A stretch of DNA of 53,271 bases from Magnetococcus sp. PR-3 (GTDB lineage Bacteria > Pseudomonadota > Magnetococcia > Magnetococcales > Magnetococcaceae). This document shows, one piece after another, positions 1 through 8,744 of this stretch. Position 1 is the first letter of the stretch; every line of letters starts with the position of its first letter. The stretch is taken from assembly GCF_036689865.1 (NCBI RefSeq), contig NZ_JBAHUQ010000040.1, positions 1 through 53,271 of the forward strand, in the 5' to 3' direction. The notes under the pieces are model-generated. The model had not been told where the DNA came from. It saw nothing but the letters and a program-made list of their open reading frames with translations, and ran no database searches. The translations under genes were made by a program, and so were the position numbers.

Positions 1-208
1 ACATAGGGGGGGGCTATGACATGGAGAGGTGTGCCGCCAAAAAACAGGTTATCGCTCTGACCTTAAAGGGGGCATAGCGTCTTTTGTCCCGCTATCACGC
101 GCTCAAACAACGGTATCTTGATCAGACTAGGGTGATCAACATGGCCCTACCTTGAAGGGATGTGGAAAATGATGGTGGCCAAAATAGAGGGATAGCACTG
201 GTGAGCCT

Positions 209-2809
209 TCAACCCTTTGGTAGGGGGGGCGGGGTGTGAGGGGTAAGGGGGGATCTGCCGGTTGTATATTGGGCGATGTTTTGCAGAAGCACCTTTTTTT
301 TGATGGGTTTGGTTAGGTAGGCGTTGCACCCTGCATCAAAAGCGATCTGTCGATGTTCATTCATGGCATGGGCTGTTAGGGCGATAATGACGGTGGGTGC
401 CTGTTGGTGGGATTTCTCCCATAGGCGAATTTCACGGGTGGCGGTTAGGCCATCCTTAATGGGCATTTGAATATCCATAAGGATCAAATCAAAACGCTGC
501 TCCTTGACCGCATCAATAGCCTGTTGGCCGTTGTGGGCTTCCTGCAAAGTGATATGGGTCTGTTTACGTAGGTAGGTTTGGATCAAATTACGGTTATCTT
601 CCGAATCCTCGACCAGCAGTAGATGAATAGCGGCTAACGGCTCTGTTTCAGATGGTGGCGGTTGGATATTAAAGGTTGGATCTGGCGCTTGGCATAAGTG
701 GATAGGCCAGTAAACATGAAAAACACTGCCTTGCCCTACGGTGCTTTCAACCTCAATGGTGCCCTGCATCATCTCAACCAAACGTTTGACTATGGCCAAT
801 CCCAGGCCACTCCCCCCAAACCGGCGTGTCATGCTGGAGTCTGCCTGGCTAAAGATTTCAAAAATGATGGATTGTGCGCTGGCTTCAATCCCGATCCCGG
901 TATCTTTAATGGCCAGATGTAAGCTGTTTTCTTGGCTTATCTGCAGGGATAAAGAGATCTTCCCCTCTTCTGTGAATTTAATGGCGTTACCGGCCAGGTT
1001 GATCAAGATCTGCCTGAGACGGCTGACATCCCCCAGTATCCACTGTGGTACATCCGGCGCAATGTGGGTATGAAAGGCCAAACCCCGGCTCTCTGCCCCA
1101 ATGGACATGACAGAGGTAACCTCTTCCAGAAGATGGTGAATATCGGTGGGGGATTGCTCCAGGGTAAAACAACCACTTTCAATACGGGAGAGATCCAGAA
1201 TGTTGTTGATCAGTTCCAGTACCGCCGCACCCGCGGTTTGCATTTTTTCAACAACATGTTGATGCTCAAGGGGTAAGTCTGCTTCTAAAAGTAGATCCCC
1301 CATGCCAATAACCACATTGAGCGGTGTGCGGATTTCATGGCTCATGGCCGCAAGAAATTCACTTTTTGCTCGGTTGGCAATTTCAGCTTCATCTTTGGCC
1401 TGACGTAAGGCCTGTTCCAGACGTTTAATGCCTGTAATGTCAGTCGAGATTCCACAGATGGCAAACACCCGCCCTTTGGCATCTAGAATGGGAAATTTGT
1501 TAGAGAGGTAGGTATGGGTGCCTTCTGGCCCAGGTGCCTGCTCTTCGAACTGAATCGGTTTGGCTTGCTGTAAAACAAGTTGGTCATTGTCCCTAAACTG
1601 TTTGGCGATCTCAGCTGGGTGTAGATCAAAGTCGGTTTTTCCTAGGATATCCGCTTGTTTAATATGAAACAGCTGCTCATAGAGGGTATTGATCAATAGG
1701 TAGGAGCCATCGGGGGCCTTCATGTAGATAACCGATTGGGCGTTGCTGATAAGGGCTTCGATCTGGCTCTGTTTCTCCGTCAGGGTATCCACCATATCCT
1801 GCAGCATCCACCCGACCTCGTTAAACTCCTGGACCAAGGTGGGGTGATAGCGTACATCCGGTTTGCCCTTGCTGACCTTTTGGCTGAAATTCATCAATGA
1901 GCGCAGGCCATGACCAAAAAAGCGTAAGATCACCCACAGCATGGCCATGGCAACCAACAGAACCGCGATCCCGGTATACAGAACATTGCGCCACACGGCA
2001 TGACGGAGCTCGGAGAAGGAGGCATCAGGAATGGCAATCATCAAATGTAGAGAGGTCTCCCTACCATCAATACGTAGAGGTCGGCGGGCGATGACAAAGC
2101 CATTCATATTTTCCGCCTCAACCGTCTCTAAAAGTGCGGGTATGCCCATCAGGGTTTTGATCTCTCCTTTGGGGGGATAAGCGACCGCCATTTGTTGAAA
2201 ATGAAACAGGGCCAACCCCGGTACATTAAGAGCACTACGCAGTTGGCGCAGCAGGGGGAGGTTGTCATAGATGGTAATGCCCCCCATGAGTTTACCCAGT
2301 ACCCGGCCAGTTTCAGGCAAAATTAAAGGCTCCCAAACCACCAGTAAGGGATTTTTGCCAAGGGGTGTGGTCAAAGACCATTGCCCAGGTGCTTGATCAA
2401 TAGGCTGTTGTAGGGGGGTGTGATCGCCCAGGGGATAAACACTGGTTGTTACCCAGTTAGGCTGTTGATGGTGGTGTATGGCCAGATGGTCCAGCTGTTG
2501 TACCGCGGTGGAGGCGTACAGCTCCTCCAGCTTAAGTTTGGCCGCGCTCTGTTGATTTTTTTTGACTGCGGACAACAGGGTCGGGTGCCGAACGGTACCG
2601 GACAGTACCTGCCGGATCGCGTGGAGTTGGTTGTTTAGGTAGGATTCTGCAATGACCAAGTGCTGATCAAAGACATCTTCAATCTGCTGTTTCAAGATGG
2701 TTTGCGCCGTATGGATGGTCATACCAAACACAATTGCTGCAACCAGGATTAACCCGCCCAGGTTAACCAATAGCAGCAAGGGTATAAGGCCTGTGCGCAA
2801 TTTAGTCAT
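209..2809 (-). CDS. luxQ: LuxQ-like hybrid sensor histidine kinase/phosphatase
   Basis: The 866-residue protein has a membrane segment at about 8-32, a periplasmic domain at about 33-274, a second membrane segment at about 275-297, a HAMP-like linker, a PAS domain (about 350-460), a HisKA domain with H-box [10 protein letters not shown] (His491), an HATPase domain (Asn604/Asn608, [16 protein letters not shown]) and a C-terminal receiver (acceptor Asp779 in LILMDIQMP). The stretch [13 protein letters not shown] in the periplasmic part resembles the membrane-distal PAS fold of Vibrio LuxQ, and the length matches (about 860). It lies 30 bases downstream of luxP in the classical luxPQ order. In the known system LuxQ passes phosphate through a separate phosphotransfer protein; no LuxU or LuxO is present here. 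The kinase assignment is near certain; the LuxQ identity rests mainly on the luxP neighbour. Confidence 0.88.
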   Translation of the reverse strand: MTKLRTGLIPLLLLVNLGGLILVAAIVFGMTIHTAQTILKQQIEDVFDQHLVIAESYLNNQLHAIRQVLSGTVRHPTLLSAVKKNQQSAAKLKLEELYASTAVQQLDHLAIHHHQQPNWVTTSVYPLGDHTPLQQPIDQAPGQWSLTTPLGKNPLLVVWEPLILPETGRVLGKLMGGITIYDNLPLLRQLRSALNVPGLALFHFQQMAVAYPPKGEIKTLMGIPALLETVEAENMNGFVIARRPLRIDGRETSLHLMIAIPDASFSELRHAVWRNVLYTGIAVLLVAMAMLWVILRFFGHGLRSLMNFSQKVSKGKPDVRYHPTLVQEFNEVGWMLQDMVDTLTEKQSQIEALISNAQSVIYMKAPDGSYLLINTLYEQLFHIKQADILGKTDFDLHPAEIAKQFRDNDQLVLQQAKPIQFEEQAPGPEGTHTYLSNKFPILDAKGRVFAICGISTDITGIKRLEQALRQAKDEAEIANRAKSEFLAAMSHEIRTPLNVVIGMGDLLLEADLPLEHQHVVEKMQTAGAAVLELINNILDLSRIESGCFTLEQSPTDIHHLLEEVTSVMSIGAESRGLAFHTHIAPDVPQWILGDVSRLRQILINLAGNAIKFTEEGKISLSLQISQENSLHLAIKDTGIGIEASAQSIIFEIFSQADSSMTRRFGGSGLGLAIVKRLVEMMQGTIEVESTVGQGSVFHVYWPIHLCQAPDPTFNIQPPPSETEPLAAIHLLLVEDSEDNRNLIQTYLRKQTHITLQEAHNGQQAIDAVKEQRFDLILMDIQMPIKDGLTATREIRLWEKSHQQAPTVIIALTAHAMNEHRQIAFDAGCNAYLTKPIKKKVLLQNIAQYTTGRSPLTPHTPPPLPKG

Positions 2810-2839
2810 GGCTCTGCCTATGTAATGAGAGGCAAATCA

Positions 2840-3997
2840 TCATGGCGTGCCACGCGTGGTTGAGGGGGCATGGTTTGAGTAGCGAAAGGCCCGTTCACGT
2901 AAGGTATCAATGGCAGCTTGGCTGGTCTGTTGGGTTATAAGGACTATCTCCCCGGAAAAGATGGTGGGTACTTGGTCACCCGCTCCCTGCTGATCCAACG
3001 CAATGGCCTCTGCCATGGCGACACCATTATCATCATTCATGCGCATCACCGTCATGGCCAGTGTTCCAGCCTGCAGTGCTTTTAGCTCATTCTCACCGCC
3101 CCCCCAACCATTGGTGAGAATAGGCTTGGTAGGAGGAGCGCTTTTTAGTGCGTCCACAACCCCTAAGGCGATATCGGTGGAGCAGGAGAAGATAAACTCA
3201 GGTTGCTCGGCTAATTGTAAAATTTCATGGGTGGCCATGGCCGCTTTTTTACGGTTAAACCCTGTGTAGTAAGCAGCCATAGGTTGGGATGGGTTGGTCG
3301 CGTAATGTTCCCCATACCCCTGCCGGAAAGTATCCCCCCGCATGGAGCTTACATACCCTGGTAACCCATAGAGCAGGGCATAACGGGCTTTTTTTCCTAA
3401 TAGGCGGGTGTAGGCTTGAACCAGCAGTTGGGTGCCCAATGCATGGTCAAACCCCACGTACATAAAGGGTTGGTAGCCATCCCAGGCGCGCAGAGGGGTG
3501 GTGATGTTTTGTAGAATAACCTTGGGCCGGTCACGGCTGAGAATACGTTCAATCATGCCGCGATGGCGCAAGACATCCAGGGTGAAAATAAGATAGTCCG
3601 GGTCTTTTGAGAGGGCTCGGGCCAGTAGAGCGGCCTGTTTAGGGACCTCTGTTTCAGGTTTGGTAAAGTGGGCGTCTAACGTATAGGGCAGGGCCTGTTC
3701 TTTAAGGCGAGCCTCAAAGGAGGTTTGGCTGCGGCGCCAATAATCCGAACTCTGCAAGCCAGGGTAGATCATGGCAATGCGTACAGGTCTTTTTAGGGGC
3801 TTGCGCTGTGCTTGAGCGGGGTGTTGAACCCGCAAGGAGAAATTTTTTTGTCGGCTCTGGAGTTGTGGGTTCTGTTGGGTGTATTGATCAAAGGTCCAGT
3901 ACTCGGCGAGCAGATTTTGAGCAAACACAGCTGGGGCGCTGCTGAGCCAGCATAGACCTAGCACCATGGTGATCATATAGCTTCGAGGTATACCCAT
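2840..3997 (-). CDS. luxP: LuxP-like periplasmic autoinducer-2 binding protein
   Basis: A 385-residue periplasmic binding protein of the ribose-binding fold with a signal peptide (cleavage likely after PAVFA, about residue 26). It aligns with Vibrio LuxP almost throughout, including QNITTP, MYVGFDHA, RGDTF, CSTDIALG, NGWGGG and TVMRMNDD. Residues equivalent to those known to hold S-THMF-borate are all present: Gln82, Ser84, Trp87, Asn164, Arg220, Ser273, Thr274, Asp275, Trp298 and Arg319. The start is the ATG at 3997 because a perfect GGAGGAGG (4003-4010) lies five bases upstream. A GTG at 4012 in the same frame overlaps that ribosome site and is not a credible start. It is the first gene of the luxPQ unit. 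Confidence 0.93.
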   Translation of the reverse strand: MGIPRSYMITMVLGLCWLSSAPAVFAQNLLAEYWTFDQYTQQNPQLQSRQKNFSLRVQHPAQAQRKPLKRPVRIAMIYPGLQSSDYWRRSQTSFEARLKEQALPYTLDAHFTKPETEVPKQAALLARALSKDPDYLIFTLDVLRHRGMIERILSRDRPKVILQNITTPLRAWDGYQPFMYVGFDHALGTQLLVQAYTRLLGKKARYALLYGLPGYVSSMRGDTFRQGYGEHYATNPSQPMAAYYTGFNRKKAAMATHEILQLAEQPEFIFSCSTDIALGVVDALKSAPPTKPILTNGWGGGENELKALQAGTLAMTVMRMNDDNGVAMAEAIALDQQGAGDQVPTIFSGEIVLITQQTSQAAIDTLRERAFRYSNHAPSTTRGTP

Positions 3998-4252
3998 AGT
4001 GGCCTCCTCCACGCGCTATCCACCCATATACTCCCCATAACCATTCTACAATGCATATGGCCGTTTGGATAATGGCATTTTCAAATAGAAATAATGACTT
4101 ATGAATAATGTTGTCTAAACCTATAGTTGAGCGTGTCTTGCCTGCGTGTGGGGGGCGGCTTATAGGTGATGCATTGGGTTAGAGAATGAGATTGCTCTTC
4201 TTTGGAGATAGGTGTGGAGGATGAAGTTCCACCAAAGGGGAGGGGGTTGGGT

Positions 4253-4279
4253 AGGGGGCTGGTTGTCTACCAGCCCCCT
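4253..4279 (-). terminator. Hairpin downstream of the c554-like cytochrome gene
   Basis: An 11-bp perfect inverted repeat (AGGGGGCTGGT / ACCAGCCCCCT) with a 5-base loop lies just past the stop of the minus-strand cytochrome gene. It lacks a good U-tract, so it may be a processing or pause site, not a strong intrinsic terminator. Confidence 0.5.
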
Positions 4280-4292
4280 CTTAAAGTGTGGA

Positions 4293-5573
4293 TTAGTTGC
4301 TCTTCCACTGTGCATGGGCAATCAGCTTGGCTTCACGGACATCTTCTGGCAGTACTTTGGCCATCGCTTTGTTGATGCCGGGCCACAGCAGATTGTAGTG
4401 CAGTTCAGCACGTATGGAGGCCACATTTTGGGCAGGGATCTGGTAGTTTAGCATCCGTTTTTCAAAGGGCTTTAAACGGCTATCAGGACCCACACCCTTG
4501 GCTTTGGGGGGGATCGTCGGCTTACCTTTGCCATCCAGCAGAACCAGGTGGAAATAAGCATTGGGGTCATCCTTGGAGGGGTGGCCCTTGGTGCTTTTCC
4601 ACACCTCATCCCCATCTGCATTGAATGCCGTTACCGTCAAGAACATATTCCGGAAGGGTGCCCCTGTTGGCATGCTGTGGGGTTGCAGGTTCTCCAGATA
4701 GATCTGGGTCAGTAGTTGAGGCCCTGTTTGTTTGACATCTAGATCCAGTATGACAGCACGTTTGAGCATGCCCATGTTGTGCCCACCGCCCATATCGTGG
4801 TTGGCGACACCATCGGTATTGGGCATATGGCAGGTTTGGCAGGTCACCTTGGACGCACCCATATTATACTCATTACCGGTCTGACAGAGGGGGACGCCAT
4901 GGCCATTGTTGCGCTGATCATGGCAACCCATGCAGGCATCTGCCGTACGGAACAGTCGGTTTTTGCCCTCAAGGGGTAGGAACAGACCTTTGCTGGCTTC
5001 CAAATGAGGGTTGGCTGCCTCATCCATGCCTTCCAGGTTGTCCAGATCGTCACCACCACCACTGGGTAGAATACCGCTGGGTCCTGAGAGGGTATTGCCT
5101 AACTCATAGGCATCAATACCAAGGGTTAAGCCTGGCTTGCCGGGTTTGCGTATGCCTTTAAAAGCCTTAATACGGTGGCACGCCACACAGTTTACCCCTT
5201 CTGCATACACAGGGTTGGCATCCAGTTTGGTTTTGCCTTCCACCGCCAAGTTGGGTACATGGCATTTTAAACAGACAGGATACGTCCCTTTTTTGGTGCG
5301 TAGATCTTCTTGGTTGGGGTCCCCAATCACTTTGCGATAAAAGGCGTTATGAATGGGATCTTTGGCTGCTGTGCTTTGCGCATGCATAGAGCCTTTCCAC
5401 TGTTTATAAATGCCCTCATGGCAGGCTTTACAGGTCTCGGCACTGATGTGATTAATGGGGACCTGTTTTTCCTCCACCATGGTGGCTTGGGCTGTGGGTG
5501 CCAGGAGTGTAAAAAACAGGGTGGTCAAGGTAAATGCTATCAATCGTTGAATGGTCCAAACTGATGGGCGCAT
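4293..5573 (-). CDS. Periplasmic pentahaem cytochrome c (cytochrome c554-like)
   Basis: A 426-residue protein with a signal peptide (Ala/Leu core about 12-30) and five CXXCH haem motifs: CKACH (48-52), CLKCH (101-105), CVACH (129-133), CMGCH (about 215) and CQTCH (about 243). The first motif sits in the pattern CxxCH-x(6)-W-x(2)-S-x-HA, typical of the cytochrome c554 family. The last 160 residues carry no haem motif and look beta-rich (HSMPTGAPFRN region). It probably shuttles electrons in the periplasm; substrate or partner is unknown. It is divergent from the TorC-like gene across a 340-base intergenic region, which suggests a shared respiratory role. It is not a recognised nitrite or hydroxylamine enzyme. 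Confidence 0.85.
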   Translation of the reverse strand: MRPSVWTIQRLIAFTLTTLFFTLLAPTAQATMVEEKQVPINHISAETCKACHEGIYKQWKGSMHAQSTAAKDPIHNAFYRKVIGDPNQEDLRTKKGTYPVCLKCHVPNLAVEGKTKLDANPVYAEGVNCVACHRIKAFKGIRKPGKPGLTLGIDAYELGNTLSGPSGILPSGGGDDLDNLEGMDEAANPHLEASKGLFLPLEGKNRLFRTADACMGCHDQRNNGHGVPLCQTGNEYNMGASKVTCQTCHMPNTDGVANHDMGGGHNMGMLKRAVILDLDVKQTGPQLLTQIYLENLQPHSMPTGAPFRNMFLTVTAFNADGDEVWKSTKGHPSKDDPNAYFHLVLLDGKGKPTIPPKAKGVGPDSRLKPFEKRMLNYQIPAQNVASIRAELHYNLLWPGINKAMAKVLPEDVREAKLIAHAQWKSN

Positions 5574-5913
5574 GGAGGCCTCCCCCTATCAAATAAAGGT
5601 GTGCTGCATCACCAGAGTAGGTATCGGCACAGGGTGTCGGTACCCGTCCAAAAACACAGGTTTGGCTCTGTTGGCCTGTTTGCCTGTGCATAATCCGATT
5701 ATTTCGGTATACCCCTGTTCATGCCTGTATTTGGCAGAACATTTTTATGTTTAAGGTTGATTTTTGTCAGAAAGATATATCAATGTCAATAAGGTTAGGT
5801 CTATGAAAAAGCTTAGAAACCCATATAAAAATGATTTTCATTTGGGTGTATAGCATATTTATGTTTGCTAATATATGCGCTAAGTGTTTGGTGATCCAGG
5901 GGGAGATGATCTC
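5574..5913. other. Divergent intergenic region between two cytochrome genes
   Basis: This AT-rich stretch should hold the promoters of both cytochrome genes. A partial FNR-like box, TTGAT-tttt-GTCAG (5757-5770), matches the TTGAT-N4-ATCAA consensus in eight of ten positions. A weak inverted repeat AAATGA/TCATTT lies near 5829-5843. No gene is visible. Confidence 0.5.
5866..5874 (+). promoter_or_regulatory. Candidate extended -10 promoter of the torC-like gene
   Basis: TGC-TAATAT (TG at 5866-5867, hexamer 5869-5874) fits an extended -10 element. No good -35 is seen, which would suit an activator-dependent promoter. Predicted transcript start is near 5881, about 33 bases before the ATG. Confidence 0.35.
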
Positions 5914-7047
5914 ATGATGGCATGGTTAAAAGCGCTCAATCGCCCAGCAAAATACAAGATGGGCAGTTTAATTTTATTGGGTATTCTTACAGGAGCAGGT
6001 GGACTGGGGCTTTTTAATGGTTTTATGGCCTTTAGTAACACCGAGAAATTTTGTCTGAGCTGTCATGAGATGCAACCACTTTATGATGAGTACACCCACT
6101 CGGCCCATGCAGGTAATGGTAGTGGTGTGTTGGCGGTTTGTGCGGACTGTCATGTTCCAAAGGGTTGGTTGCCTAAATTGATCCGTAAGATCCATGCAAG
6201 TAAAGAGATTTATTACCATTTTAAAGGCAGTATTGCGACCCCCGCCAAGTTAGAGGAGAAACGTTTGGTTTTGGCTGAACGTGTTTGGTCAGAAATGCGT
6301 GGTAACGACTCCCGAGAGTGTCGGAGTTGCCATCGTATGGAGGGGATGGTGGCATCCAAACAGAACAGTCGGGCGCAGGCTGGACATAAACGTGCCTTGG
6401 CAAATGGTGAAACCTGTATTGATTGCCACAAAGGCATTGCCCACCAAAAGCCCAAGCTTAAACCTGCGTTAGAAGCGGCGCATCAAGCCATGCTGGAGCA
6501 CCGCACTCAGCCCAGTGTTGATCAGCATGTTGCGGCCCTAGGTACGCTAAAAATGTATGGAGAGAAGCAGGGCGGAAAAGCCCAAGCTGTAGTTTTGGTC
6601 GGTACGGTCATGAAGGTGGCCAAACGAGAGGATGCACGTGTCGCGTTGACCTTGGAAGGCTGGCGTAAGGCTGGTAAATCCCGACAGATCTACCTTGCTC
6701 CTGATCGTCCGCAGCTGTTGGCATCCACCACCAAAGCGGGATCCAAAAAAATAGAACCCCTATCCACCACGCAAACCCTTAGTGGTGTGCTGTGGACCAA
6801 GGTTCGCCTTACCCTCTGGGGGTCACCAGAAAAGTTGAGTGATAAACCCCAGGCTATTTGGACTTATGCTGCGCGGTTAAATGATCTGGTTTGTGGGCAG
6901 TGTCATCAACCTTATGCGCCAGATAAATATAGAGTCAAGCAGTGGCCAGCACAGCTCAAAGCGATGAAACCCATGGCGAAGTTGGATAAAGAGGATGAAC
7001 GTCTATTACAGGTTTGGTTACAGCGGAATGCCATACCTGAGAAGTAA
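5914..7047 (+). CDS. torC: TorC/TorY-like pentahaem quinol dehydrogenase (NapC/NirT family)
   Basis: A 377-residue protein with an uncleaved N-terminal membrane anchor (about 17-38) followed by a NapC/NirT tetrahaem domain: CLSCH (47-51), CADCH (76-80), CRSCH (136-140) and CIDCH (168-172). A C-terminal extension carries a fifth haem, CGQCH (327-331), in the context QPYAPDKY...QWP, as in TorC/TorY. Such proteins take electrons from menaquinol and pass them to a periplasmic reductase such as TMAO reductase. No torA-type reductase is in the window, so the partner is unknown. The start is the ATG at 5914 behind AGGGGGAG (5898-5905); a GTG at 5884 lies upstream of that ribosome site. The terminator at 7075-7105 closes the unit. 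Confidence 0.85.
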   Translation: MMAWLKALNRPAKYKMGSLILLGILTGAGGLGLFNGFMAFSNTEKFCLSCHEMQPLYDEYTHSAHAGNGSGVLAVCADCHVPKGWLPKLIRKIHASKEIYYHFKGSIATPAKLEEKRLVLAERVWSEMRGNDSRECRSCHRMEGMVASKQNSRAQAGHKRALANGETCIDCHKGIAHQKPKLKPALEAAHQAMLEHRTQPSVDQHVAALGTLKMYGEKQGGKAQAVVLVGTVMKVAKREDARVALTLEGWRKAGKSRQIYLAPDRPQLLASTTKAGSKKIEPLSTTQTLSGVLWTKVRLTLWGSPEKLSDKPQAIWTYAARLNDLVCGQCHQPYAPDKYRVKQWPAQLKAMKPMAKLDKEDERLLQVWLQRNAIPEK

Positions 7048-7074
7048 AGGTGTGATGATCATGTTGAAAGAGAG

Positions 7075-7105
7075 AGGGTGTTTCTTCTGGAAACCCCCTT
7101 TTTTT
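7075..7105 (+). terminator. Intrinsic terminator after the torC-like gene
   Basis: The hairpin GGGTGTTTC / GAAACCCCC has one internal mismatch and a short loop, followed directly by a run of seven T (7099-7105). It lies 28 bases after the torC-like stop. Confidence 0.65.
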
Positions 7106-7190
7106 ATGGTGGTTCGGTGAGACCAGGGGCCAAAGAGAAAAAACTCTCAGGCAAAAACTTATATGTGACGATACAAATATTAGGAAATCA

Positions 7191-7199
7191 TGTTATACT
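7191..7199 (+). promoter_or_regulatory. Extended -10 promoter of the 42-residue membrane protein
   Basis: TGT-TATACT (TG 7191-7192, hexamer 7194-7199) is a good extended -10 element. It lies about 45 bases ahead of the small gene's ATG, in an AT-rich stretch after the torC terminator. The -35 region (ATACAA) is poor. Confidence 0.5.
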
Positions 7200-7244
7200 T
7201 ACGTGTAATCACCTGTCACAAGCTTTGCTTAGAGGAGGTGCACC

Positions 7245-7373
7245 ATGTTGGCCACACTTTGGTACCTTATGTTTTTTGGTGGCTTGGCTCTCTTGGGTGT
7301 TCTTGTGGTCCGCTCGATTATGGATCTGCTCCATACGCATTTTAGTCACTCGGTCGATCATATGACCCATTAG
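7245..7373 (+). CDS. Small single-span membrane protein, 42 residues
   Basis: The ATG at 7245 is preceded by a near-perfect ribosome site, AGAGGAGG (7231-7238), at six-base spacing. The frame runs 42 codons to TAG at 7371-7373. Residues about 4-22 form a hydrophobic helix (WYLMFFGGLALLGVLVV), followed by Arg23 and a His-rich tail with five His in the last 13 residues. The gene has its own extended -10 promoter and lies between the torC-like terminator and the convergent phzF gene. I do not recognise a family. Size and position resemble small accessory subunits of respiratory membrane complexes, but that is inference. The strength of the ribosome site is the main reason to believe it. Confidence 0.6.
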   Translation: MLATLWYLMFFGGLALLGVLVVRSIMDLLHTHFSHSVDHMTH

Positions 7374-7469
7374 GGTGGAGGGTTGGTGAAACAGCCCCCC
7401 GCATAGGGCATTGATCATGTGGTGGGCCTTTCCCATCCAGATGGTATGGGTACAGGGAGTAAGGTGTTT

Positions 7470-8258
7470 TTATGCGGATAGCCGACCGGCAACCACCGTG
7501 ACAGCCTGACCGCTTAAGATGACCCGATTATCTTGCACGCACACCTTAACCTCTCCACCCCGCCTCGAAGCCTGATAGCCGACCATCTCCCGTTTACCCA
7601 ATATAGGGCCCCAGTAAGGCGCTAAGGTGCAGTGGGCTGAACCGGTCACCGGATCTTCAGGTATACCGGCTGCGGGGGCAAACAGTCTGGATACAAAATC
7701 GTGTTCAGTTGTTTCCGCTTGGGCGGTGACGATGACGGCCCGAGTTTCAATCTCTTTTAGGGCGTTCATATCCGGGGTTAGGCTTCGTACCAACGCTTCA
7801 TCGTCAAGACATACCAGATAATCCATACGACTGCGCGACACGCGGCCTGCCGTTATCCCCAAGGCTTTCAGCAAGGCTTCTGGTTTTGGGCAGGGGTGTG
7901 CTGGTTCTGCCGGAAAATCCATCTCAATCCAATCCCCTTGACGGGTACAGGTTAATAAACCGCTGCGGGTATGAAAGCGGGCGGTTTCCTGAGTCTTCAG
8001 TATGCCCTGTTGCCATAGGATGTGCGCTGCGGCCAAGGTTGCGTGCCCGCACAGATCGACCTCAAGAGTTGGGGTAAACCAGCGCAGACCAAAATCTGCA
8101 CCCTGGCGGCTGACAAAAGCGGTCTCGCTCAGGTTCATCTCTCCGGCCAAGGCTTGCATCCAGGTCTCTTCTTCCTTTTCAGGAAATAGATGGACTGCGG
8201 CAGGGTTACCACCGAAAGGCTGGCTGCTAAAGGCATCGACAATAAACAGGTTATCCAT
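7470..8258 (-). CDS. PhzF-family isomerase/epimerase
   Basis: A 262-residue protein of the diaminopimelate-epimerase-like fold. The N-terminal MDNLFIVDAF and FGGNPAAV, the catalytic-Glu motif LSETAFV (about residues 44-50), FTPTLEVDLCGHATLA and the second-half motif EDPVTGSAHC define the PhzF family. Length is normal (260-300). The ATG has AGGAA about six bases upstream. Members act on small, mostly unidentified metabolites; no phenazine genes are nearby, so the PhzF name here is structural only. It is convergent with the small membrane-protein gene and appears monocistronic. Confidence 0.9.
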   Translation of the reverse strand: MDNLFIVDAFSSQPFGGNPAAVHLFPEKEEETWMQALAGEMNLSETAFVSRQGADFGLRWFTPTLEVDLCGHATLAAAHILWQQGILKTQETARFHTRSGLLTCTRQGDWIEMDFPAEPAHPCPKPEALLKALGITAGRVSRSRMDYLVCLDDEALVRSLTPDMNALKEIETRAVIVTAQAETTEHDFVSRLFAPAAGIPEDPVTGSAHCTLAPYWGPILGKREMVGYQASRRGGEVKVCVQDNRVILSGQAVTVVAGRLSA

Positions 8259-8744
8259 GGTTTTTCCTGGGTCAGAGATGGCACCCTTTAATCGGATAAA
8301 AGGGCCAAGGTTAAAAGCAGCGATGAGCCCAAGTACAAAAGGAGGGGATTGGGCTTGGCGTATGAAGCGATTGGCTGGCCTAATGCCATGAAAAAGGCAG
8401 GCTGTGGCGCCTGTTCCACCTTTCTGTCGGTTTTAAGTACAGGGTCTTTTTTTGCCTGTCCTATGGGATCAATCATCAGCCGACCGAGCTGAATAGGGTA
8501 CCTTTGTTCTCTTTTTTAAGGTTAAGTTACTGAATAAACGGTAAATAAAGGGTCTGTTTAGTAGAGGGTGGATTACGGTTTTCTCCCAAGCCCTTTGGCG
8601 CGCATCCACCCCTTACCAGATAAGACATCCATGGTGCTTAAATTTATCCGCATCATTCACCGCTTTGGGGCTGAAATTTTATACACTTTAGGCTAGCCTA
8701 TGCACCTCTTTTCCAACCCGGTACCTCGCAGCACGGAGCATCCC
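8259..8744. other. Intergenic region between phzF-like gene and purL
   Basis: It holds the divergent promoters of the two genes. A weak hairpin CCCTTT/AAAGGG lies near 8284-8303. A possible purL promoter is TTCACC (8656-8661), an 18-bp spacer and TATACA (8680-8685). A minus-strand 62-codon frame (8288-8476) ends in a hydrophobic stretch but has no ribosome site, so I do not call it a gene. No riboswitch is recognised. Confidence 0.4.

Noticed and set aside
118-139. TTGATCA / TGATCAA inverted repeat past the luxQ end
   Set aside because: Short 7-bp arms with an 8-base gap at the window edge; could be a weak terminator or operator, but nothing supports a choice.
5757-5770. FNR box for the cytochrome genes
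   Set aside because: Only eight of ten consensus positions and badly placed (about 117 bases before the predicted torC start); mentioned in the region entry but not claimed as a site.
7078-7365. 95-codon plus frame overlapping the small membrane protein
   Set aside because: It runs through the torC terminator and the promoter; the shifted 42-codon frame has the ribosome site.
7470-8258. Phenazine biosynthesis locus
   Set aside because: Only a PhzF-family member is present; no other phz gene is near and the family is broad.
8288-8476. 62-codon minus-strand frame ahead of the phzF-like gene
   Set aside because: The C-terminal hydrophobic stretch is suggestive, but there is no ribosome site and no conserved feature.
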